A DNA stretch of 64,000 nucleotides. Source: CALKAL01 sp051846895 (GTDB lineage: Bacteria > Bacillota > Bacilli > Bacillales > Alkalibacillaceae). How positions within the stretch are numbered: the stretch's first letter is position 1; each line of letters opens with the position of its first letter. Both the position numbers and the translations under genes were made by a program. Below are positions 52,413 through 61,240 of this stretch, one piece after another. The DNA lies in NCBI GenBank assembly GCA_051846895.1, contig JBPYCQ010000006.1, positions 163,617 to 227,616 of the forward strand, read 5' to 3'. The notes under the pieces were generated by a model. That model saw only the letters and a program-made list of their open reading frames with translations. It had not been told where the DNA came from and did not search any database.

Positions 52413-52452
52413 AAGGATGTGAGCATAGCTTCATGTGTTCACATCCTTTTTT
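52413..52452 (+). terminator. Terminator of met operon
   Basis: AAGGATGTGA pairs with TCACATCCTT, with an inner GCAT/(C)ATGT pairing, followed by T6. Confidence 0.88.
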
Positions 52453-52541
52453 ATATGTATACACAGTCGCAAATCGAGTTTTTACATAAGTAAGTATCGT
52501 GATATGATTCATATAGAAAATTCGGAAAGGATGATTTAGTC

Positions 52542-52736
52542 ATTATTAATGACGACAAGATTGATTTAAATTATACGGATGAAATGGAAAAGGCAATGCA
52601 TCAAGCTCATGGATTCGGCTATAAGGAGTATTGTCTCAAACACGAAAAACGAATGGAAGTAGAAAGAAAAAGGGAACGAGATTATCAACAAGAATCAATG
52701 GTTGTCGCGGGAATTAATCGGTTAATTTATAAATAA
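52542..52736 (+). CDS. 64-codon small ORF without a canonical start
   Basis: The frame reads IINDDKIDLNYTDEMEKAMH, QAHGFGYKEYCLKHEKRMEV, ERKRERDYQQESMVVAGINR and LIYK before TAA: a charged helical protein whose composition looks genuinely coding. GGAAAGGATGATT lies upstream, but in frame there is no ATG, GTG or TTG before ATG at 52584; codons near the RBS are ATT (52542, 52545). So either ATT starts it, or the product is the 50-residue version from 52584, or an indel is present. A terminator follows at once. Family not recognised. Confidence 0.45.
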   Translation: MINDDKIDLNYTDEMEKAMHQAHGFGYKEYCLKHEKRMEVERKRERDYQQESMVVAGINRLIYK

Positions 52737-52746
52737 AAAATTGAGA

Positions 52747-52788
52747 AAATCCACTGCAGATTTTGACATAAATCGCAGTGGGTTTTTA
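52747..52788 (+). terminator. Terminator after the small ORF
   Basis: AAATCCACTGC pairs with GCAGTGGGTTT around an A/T loop, then TTTAATT. Confidence 0.8.
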
Positions 52789-52870
52789 ATTATGACGAAA
52801 AATGGGAACAATTATACCGTTTGGTTTTAATTATGTTGAGTTTTTGATTATAATGGGATTTGGATAACTA

Positions 52871-52949
52871 GATGGTTCTCATTGAATTAGTTGATTATAA
52901 ATTATAAATGTTTTAAACTGATAATGAGAATAAATTGAGAATGACCATC
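52871..52949 (+). promoter_or_regulatory. Inverted repeats in the suf leader
   Basis: TTCTCATT (52876-52883) is the exact inverse of AATGAGAA (52923-52930), and GATGGT (52871-52876) of ACCATC (52944-52949). A direct repeat TGAGAAT also occurs at 52926 and 52936. This probably covers the promoter and operator of sufCDSUB; the regulator is not identified. Confidence 0.4.
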
Positions 52950-52978
52950 AATTAATTATAGAAAATGGAGGTATTGAT

Positions 52979-53764
52979 ATGGCAGGATCTACTTTAGAAA
53001 TCAAAGATCTTCATGTTGAAATTGAAGGGAAAGAAATATTAAAAGGGGTAAATTTAACCATTAAAGGCGGGGAATTTCACGCAGTAATGGGTCCAAACGG
53101 TACTGGTAAATCAACTTTAGCTAGTGCAATTATGGGACATCCTAAGTTTGAAGTTACTAAAGGTTCAATCACTATGGATGGTAAAGATGTTTTAGAAATG
53201 GAAGTTGATGAGCGTGCTCAAGCAGGCTTGTTTTTAGCAATGCAATATCCAAGTGAAATTAGCGGAGTGACAAACTCTGACTTTTTACGTTCTTCTATTA
53301 ATGCTCGTCGTGAAGAAGGTGACGAAATTCCATTAATGAAGTTTATTAAAGAAATGGATGCAACGATGGACCTTCTTGAAATGGATAAAAATATGGCGCA
53401 ACGTTATTTAAATGAAGGATTCTCTGGTGGAGAGAAAAAACGTAATGAAATTCTTCAACTAATGATGTTAAAGCCTGAAATTGCAATCTTAGACGAAATC
53501 GACTCTGGATTAGATATCGATGCATTAAAAATCGTAGCAAACGGAATAAACAAAATGCGTAGCGACGATTTTGGTTGTTTAATTATTACGCACTATCAAC
53601 GTTTACTTAACTATATTACTCCAGACCATGTACACGTAATGATGCAAGGTAAAGTTGTTAAATCTGGTGGACCAGAACTTGCACAACGTTTAGAGGCTGA
53701 AGGTTATGAGTGGATTAAAGAAGAGTTGGGAATTGAAGACGAAACAGTCGGTCAAAATGCGTAA
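52979..53764 (+). CDS. sufC: Fe-S cluster assembly ATPase SufC
   Basis: 261 residues. Walker A GPNGTGKST (about 38-46), an unusual signature FSGGEKKRNEILQLMML typical of SufC, Walker B IAILDEIDSGLDIDAL and H-loop LIITHYQRLL. It powers the SufBCD scaffold that builds iron-sulfur clusters in the cytosol. The ATG follows ATGGAGGTATTGAT. First of the sufC-D-S-U-B operon, the standard Bacillus order. Confidence 0.97.
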   Translation: MAGSTLEIKDLHVEIEGKEILKGVNLTIKGGEFHAVMGPNGTGKSTLASAIMGHPKFEVTKGSITMDGKDVLEMEVDERAQAGLFLAMQYPSEISGVTNSDFLRSSINARREEGDEIPLMKFIKEMDATMDLLEMDKNMAQRYLNEGFSGGEKKRNEILQLMMLKPEIAILDEIDSGLDIDALKIVANGINKMRSDDFGCLIITHYQRLLNYITPDHVHVMMQGKVVKSGGPELAQRLEAEGYEWIKEELGIEDETVGQNA

Positions 53765-53783
53765 TTTGATAGGAGGGTAAAGG

Positions 53784-55091
53784 ATGACAGTTGAAACACA
53801 GCTACCTTACGATAAAGATTATGTCACGCAATTTTCAAAGAAGCGCAATGAACCAAATTGGCTTCAAGAAATGCGTTTAAATGCTATACAATTAGCTGAA
53901 GATTTACCAATGCCTAAACCAGAAAAAACGAGAATTCGTAATTGGAATTTTACTAATTTCAAACACGATGTTTCTGGGGCAGCAATTAATAGCTTTGATG
54001 AAGTACCTGAGAAGATTCGTATTCTTTTAGGCGATAATGAAGCTAGTGAGAACTTAATCATCGTTAGAAATAACGAAGTTGCTTACGCGAAGCTTTCCGA
54101 AGAACTGAAAAACCAAGGCGTGATTTTTGAAGACTTTTTCACAGCTGTAAGTAACCATGAAGATCTAGTGAAAAAGTATTTCATGCAAGAAGGTGTTTCT
54201 GTTGATGAGCACAAATTAACAGCACGCCACCTAGCATTACTTAATTCAGGGGTATTCTTATATGTTCCAAAAAACGTACGAATTGAAGAACCTATTCAAG
54301 TCGTTTACTGGCAAGAGGATTCTGAGGCAGCACTGTTCAATCATGTCTTAATTGTTGCTGATGAGCATAGTGAACTAACTTATGTAGAAAACTATGTATC
54401 ACATAATGATAAAGAGCAATCAGTTGCTAATATCGTTAGTGAGGTATTTGCCTTTGATGGTGCAAAAGTTTCTTATGGTGCTGTTGATAATTTTGCGAAA
54501 GGTACAACGGTCTATGTGAACCGACGTGGTAGAGCAGGCCGTGATGCAATTATCGAGTGGGCACTAGGACAAATGAATGACGGTAATACTATCTCTGAAA
54601 ACGTCACTTATTTAATGGGTGATAATTCTCATTCACATGCAAAAGCTGTCTCTGTTGGTCGTGGTGATCAAAGTCAGAACTTTGTAGCGAAGATTATCCA
54701 TTATGGTAAAAATTCAGAAGGATATATTTTACAACATGGTGTTATGAAAGATACAGCGAGCTCCATTTTTAACGGAATTGGTAAAATTGAGCATGGTGCA
54801 ACGAAAGCTAACGCAGAACAAGAATCTCGTGTACTGATGCTTTCTCAAGGTGCACGTGGAGACGCGAACCCAATTTTATTAATTGATGAAGATGACGTAA
54901 CTGCAGGTCACGCCGCATCTGTTGGGCGCGTAGATCCGTTACAGTTATATTATTTAATGAGTCGCGGTATTTCACAACATGAAGCAGAAAGATTAATCAT
55001 TCACGGTTTCTTAGATCCAGTTGTTCGTGAAATTCCGATTGAAACTGTACAAAAACAGCTAAGAGAAGTGATTGAAGGGAAAGTTAACTAA
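53784..55091 (+). CDS. sufD: Fe-S cluster assembly protein SufD
   Basis: 435 residues. A right-handed beta-helix scaffold subunit with the SufBD core (YVNRRGRAGRDAIIEWALGQ, GVMKDTASSIFNGIGKIEHG, ILLIDEDDVTAGHAASVGRV, YYLMSRGISQHEAERLIIHG). It partners SufB and SufC. The ATG follows TAGGAGGGTAAAGG. Its stop overlaps the ATG of sufS by one base (TAATG). Confidence 0.96.
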   Translation: MTVETQLPYDKDYVTQFSKKRNEPNWLQEMRLNAIQLAEDLPMPKPEKTRIRNWNFTNFKHDVSGAAINSFDEVPEKIRILLGDNEASENLIIVRNNEVAYAKLSEELKNQGVIFEDFFTAVSNHEDLVKKYFMQEGVSVDEHKLTARHLALLNSGVFLYVPKNVRIEEPIQVVYWQEDSEAALFNHVLIVADEHSELTYVENYVSHNDKEQSVANIVSEVFAFDGAKVSYGAVDNFAKGTTVYVNRRGRAGRDAIIEWALGQMNDGNTISENVTYLMGDNSHSHAKAVSVGRGDQSQNFVAKIIHYGKNSEGYILQHGVMKDTASSIFNGIGKIEHGATKANAEQESRVLMLSQGARGDANPILLIDEDDVTAGHAASVGRVDPLQLYYLMSRGISQHEAERLIIHGFLDPVVREIPIETVQKQLREVIEGKVN

Positions 55092-56311
55092 TGTTAAATG
55101 AAGAAGTTCGTAAACAGTTTCCGATTCTGAATCAGGAAGTGAACGAGCATCCATTAGTATATTTAGATAGTGCAGCAACTTCTCAAAAACCGCAATCTGT
55201 CATAGACTCTATAAAAGAATATTATGAAGGTTATAATTCAAATGTTCATCGCGGTGTTCATACGTTAGGAACAAGAGCAACAGAAGGATATGAAAGTGCA
55301 AGAGAAACGGTAAAACGTTTTATTAATGCATCAAGCATTAAAGAGGTAATTTTTATGCGTGGTACAACAACCGCCATAAATACAGTTGCTCATAGCTATG
55401 GTAGAAGTCATTTATCTGAAGGTGATGAAATCGTTATTACACCGATGGAACACCATAGTAATATTATCCCGTGGCAACAAGCAGCAAAAGCAACTGGTGC
55501 AACTTTAAAATATATACCAATGCAAGCTGATGGGACGTTGTCGCTTGATGATGTTAAAAATACAATCACATCCAATACGAAAATCGTAGCTATTACACAT
55601 GTTTCAAATGTTCTCGGAACCATTAATCCGATAAAAGATATCACTAAGATTGCACACGAGCATGGAGCTGTTATAGTTGTGGATGGTGCTCAAGCTGCAC
55701 CACATATGAAAGTGGATGTTCAAGACTTAGACGTAGATTTTTACGCATTTTCTGGACATAAAATGTGTGGACCTACTGGAATAGGAGTTCTTTACGGTAA
55801 ACAAGAGCATTTAGAAAAAATGGAGCCAGTTGAATTCGGTGGTGAAATGATTGATTTCGTACATCTTTACGAATCAACTTGGAAAGAGTTACCGTGGAAG
55901 TTCGAAGGTGGGACTCCTATAATTGCAGGTGCAATCGGCTTAGCAAAAGCAATCGACTTTCTTAATGAAGTCGGATTAGATCAAATTGAACAGCATGAGC
56001 ATGAGCTTGTACAATATGCGATGGAGCAAATGGAGACAATCGATGGAATTACAATCTATGGTCCAAAGAAACGTGCAGGATTAGTTACTTTTAACTTAGA
56101 TGATTGTCACCCACATGACCTCGCGACAGCTCTTGACTCTTTAGGAATTGCTGTACGCGCAGGCCATCATTGTGCACAAGTGTTAATGAAAGAATTACAA
56201 GTCACAGCTACTGCAAGAGCGAGCTTTTACCTGTATAATAATAAAGAAGACGTAGATTATTTCGTTTCTGGCTTGCAGAAAACAAAGGAGTATTTCAGTA
56301 ATGTCTTTTAA
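55091..56311 (+). CDS. sufS: Cysteine desulfurase SufS
   Basis: 406 residues. PLP enzyme removing sulfur from cysteine: Lys224 in FSGHKMCGPTG binds PLP, His123 region MEHHSN stacks on it, and Cys361 in AGHHCAQ carries the persulfide. It matches the type II (SufS) group by length. It transfers sulfur to SufU, whose start overlaps the sufS end by 11 bp. Confidence 0.97.
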   Translation: MLNEEVRKQFPILNQEVNEHPLVYLDSAATSQKPQSVIDSIKEYYEGYNSNVHRGVHTLGTRATEGYESARETVKRFINASSIKEVIFMRGTTTAINTVAHSYGRSHLSEGDEIVITPMEHHSNIIPWQQAAKATGATLKYIPMQADGTLSLDDVKNTITSNTKIVAITHVSNVLGTINPIKDITKIAHEHGAVIVVDGAQAAPHMKVDVQDLDVDFYAFSGHKMCGPTGIGVLYGKQEHLEKMEPVEFGGEMIDFVHLYESTWKELPWKFEGGTPIIAGAIGLAKAIDFLNEVGLDQIEQHEHELVQYAMEQMETIDGITIYGPKKRAGLVTFNLDDCHPHDLATALDSLGIAVRAGHHCAQVLMKELQVTATARASFYLYNNKEDVDYFVSGLQKTKEYFSNVF

Positions 56312-56750
56312 TAATTTAGACACACTTTACCGACAAGTAATCATGGATCATTATAAAAATCCGAGAAATCGTGGGAAATTAGACGGTGAACACATAACGG
56401 TCGAACTTAACAATCCTACTTGTGGAGATCGAATCGACCTTCAATTACGTATTGAGGATGGAATTGTCCAAGATGCTAAATTTGAAGGTGAAGGTTGTTC
56501 AATTAGTATGGCATCTGCTTCGATGATGACACAAGTGATTAAAGAAATGAATGTTCAAGATGCTCTTCAAATTTCCCAATTATTCTCTGAGATGATGTTA
56601 GGTAAAGATATTGACACCGAAGAAGTGAAACTCGAGGACTTAGGAGACATTCAAGCATTGCAAGGTGTTTCTAAGTTTCCGGCTAGAATAAAATGTGCAA
56701 CCCTAGCTTGGAAGGCATTAGAGCAAGGTGTTGAACAGGGAGAACAATAA
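56301..56750 (+). CDS. sufU: Zinc-dependent sulfurtransferase SufU
   Basis: 149 residues. IscU-like fold with Cys41 and Asp43 in NPTCGDRID, Cys66 in GEGCSIS and Cys132 in RIKCATLAW, the zinc ligands that exchange with SufS. The roughly 20-residue insertion before the last Cys marks SufU rather than IscU. Accepts persulfide sulfur from SufS and passes it to SufBCD. Confidence 0.96.
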   Translation: MSFNNLDTLYRQVIMDHYKNPRNRGKLDGEHITVELNNPTCGDRIDLQLRIEDGIVQDAKFEGEGCSISMASASMMTQVIKEMNVQDALQISQLFSEMMLGKDIDTEEVKLEDLGDIQALQGVSKFPARIKCATLAWKALEQGVEQGEQ

Positions 56751-56786
56751 TCTTGTTCACTCAAATATTAAAGGAGGGTGAATCAA

Positions 56787-58184
56787 ATGGCTAAAAAGGC
56801 ACCAGAAATTGGCGATTATAAGTATGGTTTCCATGATAAAGATATTTCTATTTTCCGTACAGAGCGAGGCCTTACAGAAAAAGTTGTTCGTGAAATTTCG
56901 CGAATGAAAGAAGAACCCGAGTGGATGTTAGAGTTCCGCTTAAAATCTTTAGAAGAATTCTATAGAAAGCCGATGCCACAATGGGGTGGCGACTTATCGG
57001 AGCTAGATTTTGATGAAATCACGTATTATGTTAAGCCTTCAGAGCGTTCAGAACGTTCTTGGGATGAAGTACCTGAAGAGATTAAACGTACGTTTGATCG
57101 TTTAGGAATTCCTGAAGCAGAACAGAAGTATTTAGCAGGTGTATCAGCACAGTACGAATCAGAAGTTGTTTATCATAATATGGAAAAAGAATTAGAAAAT
57201 ATGGGCGTTGTCTTTAAAGATACAGACACAGCTTTAAAAGAAAACGAAGATCTTTTCCGTGAATACTTTGGAAAGTTAATTCCGCCATCTGATAACAAAT
57301 TCTCAGCACTTAACTCAGCAGTTTGGTCAGGAGGTTCTTTCATCTACGTACCGAAAAACACAAAAGTGGAAACACCACTTCAAGCTTATTTCCGTATTAA
57401 CTCAGAAAATATGGGACAGTTTGAACGTACGTTAATCATTGTTGATGAAGGAGCGTCTGTACATTATGTTGAAGGATGTACAGCACCTGTCTATACAACA
57501 AACTCTTTACACAGTGCTGTTGTTGAGATTTTTGTTAAAAAGGATGCTTACTGCCGTTATACGACAATCCAAAACTGGGCAAACAACGTTTATAACTTAG
57601 TTACTAAACGTGCTTCAGCAGATGCGAATGCAACGATGGAATGGGTTGACGGTAACTTAGGTTCCAAATTAACAATGAAGTATCCAGCTGTCTTATTAAA
57701 AGGTGAAGGCGCACGCGGCATGACACTTTCCATCGCTTTAGCTGGTAAAGGTCAGCACCAAGATGCAGGTGCGAAAATGCACCATTTAGCACCGAATACG
57801 TCATCAACGATTGTTTCGAAATCAATTTCAAAACAAGGTGGTAAAGTTACTTACCGTGGAATTGTACACTTCGGTAAAAATGCTGACGGTGCACGTTCTA
57901 ACATTGAATGTGATACGTTAATTTTAGATAACGAATCAACTTCAGATACGATCCCTTATAACGAAGTGCTTAACGAAAACATTTCACTTGAGCACGAGGC
58001 GAAAGTATCTAAAGTGTCTGAGGAACAATTATTCTATCTTATGAGCCGTGGTCTTTCAGAAGAAGAAGCAACAGAAATGATTGTCATGGGCTTTATCGAA
58101 CCATTTACTAAGGAACTACCAATGGAATATGCAGTTGAAATGAACAGATTAATCAAGTTCGAGATGGAAGGTTCTATTGGATAA
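56787..58184 (+). CDS. sufB: Fe-S cluster assembly protein SufB
   Basis: 465 residues from the ATG at 56787, seven nt after AAGGAGGGTG; a GTG at 56778 overlaps the RBS. SufB-type core: LNSAVWSGGSFIYVPKNTKV, VEGCTAPVYTTNSLHSAVVE, SADANATMEWVDGNLGSKLT, NIECDTLILDNESTSDTIPY and LFYLMSRGLSEEEATEMIVM. It forms the scaffold on which nascent clusters assemble. Last gene of the suf operon. Confidence 0.97.
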   Translation: MAKKAPEIGDYKYGFHDKDISIFRTERGLTEKVVREISRMKEEPEWMLEFRLKSLEEFYRKPMPQWGGDLSELDFDEITYYVKPSERSERSWDEVPEEIKRTFDRLGIPEAEQKYLAGVSAQYESEVVYHNMEKELENMGVVFKDTDTALKENEDLFREYFGKLIPPSDNKFSALNSAVWSGGSFIYVPKNTKVETPLQAYFRINSENMGQFERTLIIVDEGASVHYVEGCTAPVYTTNSLHSAVVEIFVKKDAYCRYTTIQNWANNVYNLVTKRASADANATMEWVDGNLGSKLTMKYPAVLLKGEGARGMTLSIALAGKGQHQDAGAKMHHLAPNTSSTIVSKSISKQGGKVTYRGIVHFGKNADGARSNIECDTLILDNESTSDTIPYNEVLNENISLEHEAKVSKVSEEQLFYLMSRGLSEEEATEMIVMGFIEPFTKELPMEYAVEMNRLIKFEMEGSIG

Positions 58185-58190
58185 TATGTT

Positions 58191-58228
58191 AAAACCCTTG
58201 TCACAATGGTGTGGCGAGGGTTTTACTT
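58191..58228 (+). terminator. Terminator of suf operon
   Basis: AAAACCCTTG pairs with CGAGGGTTTT (one mismatch) with an internal TCAC/GTGG pairing. Confidence 0.75.
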
Positions 58229-58450
58229 TTGAATTGGCTGTTATTCATTTATCAATTTTACAATAGATGAAATCCAGAATGATAAAAAGTTTGGAACTTA
58301 AAATAAACATGTAATTTAATTGGATAACCTTCCTGACCAAATCCAAGGAAGTTGATGTGCCCTGCCCATTAATATTCTTGAATCACCCCTATGTATAGGT
58401 TAGTATTAATATACAATACAAAAGCTGACTCAATATGGGTCAGCTTTTTG
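58229..58450 (+). other. Gene-free stretch ending in an orphan terminator
   Basis: No ORF with an RBS is seen. CTTCC/GGAAG (about 58329-58351) can form a hairpin, and AAAGCTGAC/GTCAGCTTT plus T5 (58421-58448) is a good Rho-independent terminator with no gene before it. The remaining bases up to 58577 are AT-rich leader of the next gene. A small RNA is possible. Confidence 0.4.
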
Positions 58451-58577
58451 TATATCAGGCATGCAATGGTTGTTGAACGCATAATGCTATATACTAATTA
58501 AATAAAATATATAGCACAAAGGTGTTTATAAAGATAGAAAATTTGCATGATATAACAATACATAGGGAGACGTAAAT

Positions 58578-59399
58578 ATGGTATTTCTATTGTTACTCAT
58601 CATTGGGGTTGTTAGTGCACTTTTAGGGAGTCTTGTTGGTCTTGGTGGGGGATTAATTTTTGTTCCGGCATTACTATTTTTATCTAACTTCCTAGATACA
58701 TTTTCATGGGTCACACCTCAAACGGTTGTGGCAATGTCATTATTAATCATGATTTTCACAGGTTTATCTTCAACCTTAACCTATTTAAAAGGTAAGCGCG
58801 TCGATGTGAAAAGTGGTCTTATTTTTTTAATAGGTAGTGTTCCGGGTGCACTTGTCGGGGTTTGGCTTAATCAATATTTCAAAATTGAAATGTTTGAATT
58901 GTATTTTGGAATATTAATGTTGGTATTATCTGGATTACTAATTGTGAAAAATAAAGTGATTAACAAAACACTGGCGAATCAAAACCAAGCTAAAAGATTT
59001 CATGTCAAACGTACAATGTCTTTAAATGATGAGACTATATCCTATTCCTATTCCGTAATTTTTGGTGTTGGCTTAGCATTCATTGTTGGAATGCTCTCAG
59101 GATTATTTGGAATAGGCGGGGGCTCACTCATGGTAACATCAATGATTTTGTTTTTTGGTTTCCCAGTCCATATCGCAGCGCCAACGTCTATGTTTATGAT
59201 ATTTGTTTCAAGTATCGTCTCATCAAGCGCTCATATTGTAGCTGGAAATGTGATTTGGTTATATGCGATTGCTAGTATTCCCGGTGCTTGGATAGGTGGT
59301 GTACTCGGTGCTAAGCTAAACCAACGTCTAGAAAGTAATATGATTGAATGGGTTTTGCGCATCATGATGATAATTATTGGTATTCGTCTCATTTTTTAG
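58578..59399 (+). CDS. yunE: TauE/SafE-family permease (YunE-like)
   Basis: 273 residues, eight membrane helices in two repeats, each with the family Gly-rich motif (SLVGLGGGLIFVPALLFL at about 15-32 and SGLFGIGGGSLMVTSMILFF at about 175-194). TauE/SafE proteins export sulfite, sulfoacetate or related anions; the substrate is unknown. The ATG follows ATAGGGAGACGTAAAT. Its end lies 16 bp before the yunD start, the B. subtilis order yunE/yunD reversed in numbering only. Confidence 0.87.
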   Translation: MVFLLLLIIGVVSALLGSLVGLGGGLIFVPALLFLSNFLDTFSWVTPQTVVAMSLLIMIFTGLSSTLTYLKGKRVDVKSGLIFLIGSVPGALVGVWLNQYFKIEMFELYFGILMLVLSGLLIVKNKVINKTLANQNQAKRFHVKRTMSLNDETISYSYSVIFGVGLAFIVGMLSGLFGIGGGSLMVTSMILFFGFPVHIAAPTSMFMIFVSSIVSSSAHIVAGNVIWLYAIASIPGAWIGGVLGAKLNQRLESNMIEWVLRIMMIIIGIRLIF

Positions 59400-59415
59400 C
59401 CAAAGGAGTTCAGAA

Positions 59416-60795
59416 ATGACAGAGACTATATATATATATTTCACAAGTGATTTACATAGTTATTTTGACAATTGGCCAAAGATCATGAATGAAATAAATA
59501 GAAAAGTTGATCAACATAAACAGGATGGATCACTTTATTTGCTGCTTGATAATGGTGATCATATTGATCGTTCTAATTTAGTTACGGAAGCTTCATTAGG
59601 CTCTAGTAATGTTACATTGCTTAATCATGCAAATTATCATGTCGCAACAATGGGGAATAACGAAGGGATTACATTGCCGAGTGAGCAGCTCTACCATTTG
59701 TATGATGAGGCGACGTTTGAACTCGTCTGTGCTAACGTTGAACCGATTAATGAACCAGCACCAAAATGGCTTAAGCCTTACCACATTTTTCAAACGGAAT
59801 CGAATATAAAGATAGGTGTCATAGGATTAACGGCTCCATTTCAAGCCTTTTACGAAAAAATTGGTTGGACGACTAAAAACCCGAAAGATGTTTTAGATCA
59901 ATATATCCCTCATTTACGTAAAGCTTGTGACATCATCATCGTTTTATCTCATTTAGGTGCATATGAGGAGGAAGCAATCGCAGATCGTTATCCAGTAGAT
60001 ATCATCATCGGGGGGCATACACACCATTTATATGAACAGGGCCGTGTTGTTAATGATTGTTTGATAACGGCTGTTGGTAAGCACGGCTATTATTATGGCG
60101 AGATTCAAGTAAGGGTGAATCGGATAACAAAGGAGATTACTTCTAAAGAAGGTGCTGCAATTAAAATAAAAGATCAAAATGATAGTGATACATTAAAACT
60201 GTTAAATAAATTAAAAAATGAAGCAGAAGAACGGTTATCGGAAGTTGCGACAGTATTAGAAGAGCCCCAACAAGTTGATTGGTTTAATGAAACACCGTTA
60301 ATGAAACAATTTGTGCATACATTAAAAGATTGGACAGAAGCCGATTGTGCAATGCTTAATTCAGGCGTATTATTGCAAGGCTTTGATCAAGGGGTTGTCA
60401 CTAAAAAAGATATATTGCAAAGCTGTCCACATCCGATGAATCCATGTACAATGGTGTTAAAAGGTGACGAGCTTATTGAAATGATTCGGATGGTTGAGGA
60501 AGAACGATTTATTGAAAGAGAGCTTAAAGGCTTTGGATTTCGTGGCAAGAAGATTGGAAAAATGATTTACGCGAATATTGAGTTAGATTACTATGAACGA
60601 ACTAATTATGTTGAAACCGTTTATGTTAATGGGAAGCCTATAGATACGAATAAAAAGTATAAAATTGCAACTGCAGATACCTTTTCCTTTCCGCAATTAG
60701 TACCTGCTATATCTTCTGTAAAAGAAAAGACATATTTCCTCCCTGAATTTATTAGAGATTTACTAGAGGAGTGCCTTAAGAATGTTGAAAAATAA
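59416..60795 (+). CDS. yunD: Metallophosphatase/5'-nucleotidase family protein YunD
   Basis: 459 residues from the ATG at 59416, after AAAGGAGTTCAGA. Metal motifs in order: FTSDLHS (DxH), LDNGDHID (GDxxD), MGNNEG (GNxE, with Asn replacing the usual His), LSHLGAYEE and GGHTHHLY. A C-terminal 5'-nucleotidase domain (about 285-450) has MLNSGVLLQG. No signal peptide, unlike secreted UshA-type enzymes. Probably hydrolyses a nucleotide or sugar phosphate in the cytosol. Confidence 0.87.
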   Translation: MTETIYIYFTSDLHSYFDNWPKIMNEINRKVDQHKQDGSLYLLLDNGDHIDRSNLVTEASLGSSNVTLLNHANYHVATMGNNEGITLPSEQLYHLYDEATFELVCANVEPINEPAPKWLKPYHIFQTESNIKIGVIGLTAPFQAFYEKIGWTTKNPKDVLDQYIPHLRKACDIIIVLSHLGAYEEEAIADRYPVDIIIGGHTHHLYEQGRVVNDCLITAVGKHGYYYGEIQVRVNRITKEITSKEGAAIKIKDQNDSDTLKLLNKLKNEAEERLSEVATVLEEPQQVDWFNETPLMKQFVHTLKDWTEADCAMLNSGVLLQGFDQGVVTKKDILQSCPHPMNPCTMVLKGDELIEMIRMVEEERFIERELKGFGFRGKKIGKMIYANIELDYYERTNYVETVYVNGKPIDTNKKYKIATADTFSFPQLVPAISSVKEKTYFLPEFIRDLLEECLKNVEK

Positions 60796-60862
60796 CATGT
60801 TCTGACAGGCACTTCTTTTTTTGCTCCTCATAACGTAATAAGAGAAGGAGGAGGATGTGAAG

Positions 60863-61168
60863 ATGGTTCATGTTGAGCCGATTTTTATTGATGACATCGG
60901 ATTTAAATTTGTTCATGTTGAATTACCTAAGACGGATTTATTAGTCGTTTCAAACGATATTGGTTATATTATGTGCGGAGCGCTTGACGTTGATTTATTA
61001 AACGAAAAACTAAGTGACAGACAAATTGTTGCAGGTCGAGCAGTTGGCGTGAGAAATGTTGATGAATTACTTTACGCACCTTTACAAAAAGTTACAACGT
61101 ACGCAAAAGAAAAATACGGTTGGTATGAAGGAATTATTGGTAAAGAAGCCCTAAAATTATTGAAATAA
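60863..61168 (+). CDS. yunC: DUF1805 protein YunC
   Basis: 101 residues, a compact alpha/beta protein of the YunC/DUF1805 family: LPKTDLLVVSNDIGYIMCGA, LDVDLLNEKLSDRQIVAGRA and VGVRNVDELLYAPL. The ATG at 60863 lies 8 nt after GGAGGAGG; a GTG at 60857 is too close. The gene follows yunD as in B. subtilis, but the two are 67 bp apart. Function unknown. Confidence 0.87.
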   Translation: MVHVEPIFIDDIGFKFVHVELPKTDLLVVSNDIGYIMCGALDVDLLNEKLSDRQIVAGRAVGVRNVDELLYAPLQKVTTYAKEKYGWYEGIIGKEALKLLK

Positions 61169-61240
61169 GTAAATTTTAAATATTGAAAAAATTTGTCAAA
61201 AGTATTATGATAATAAAAAAAGAAAATATAGGGGCATACG

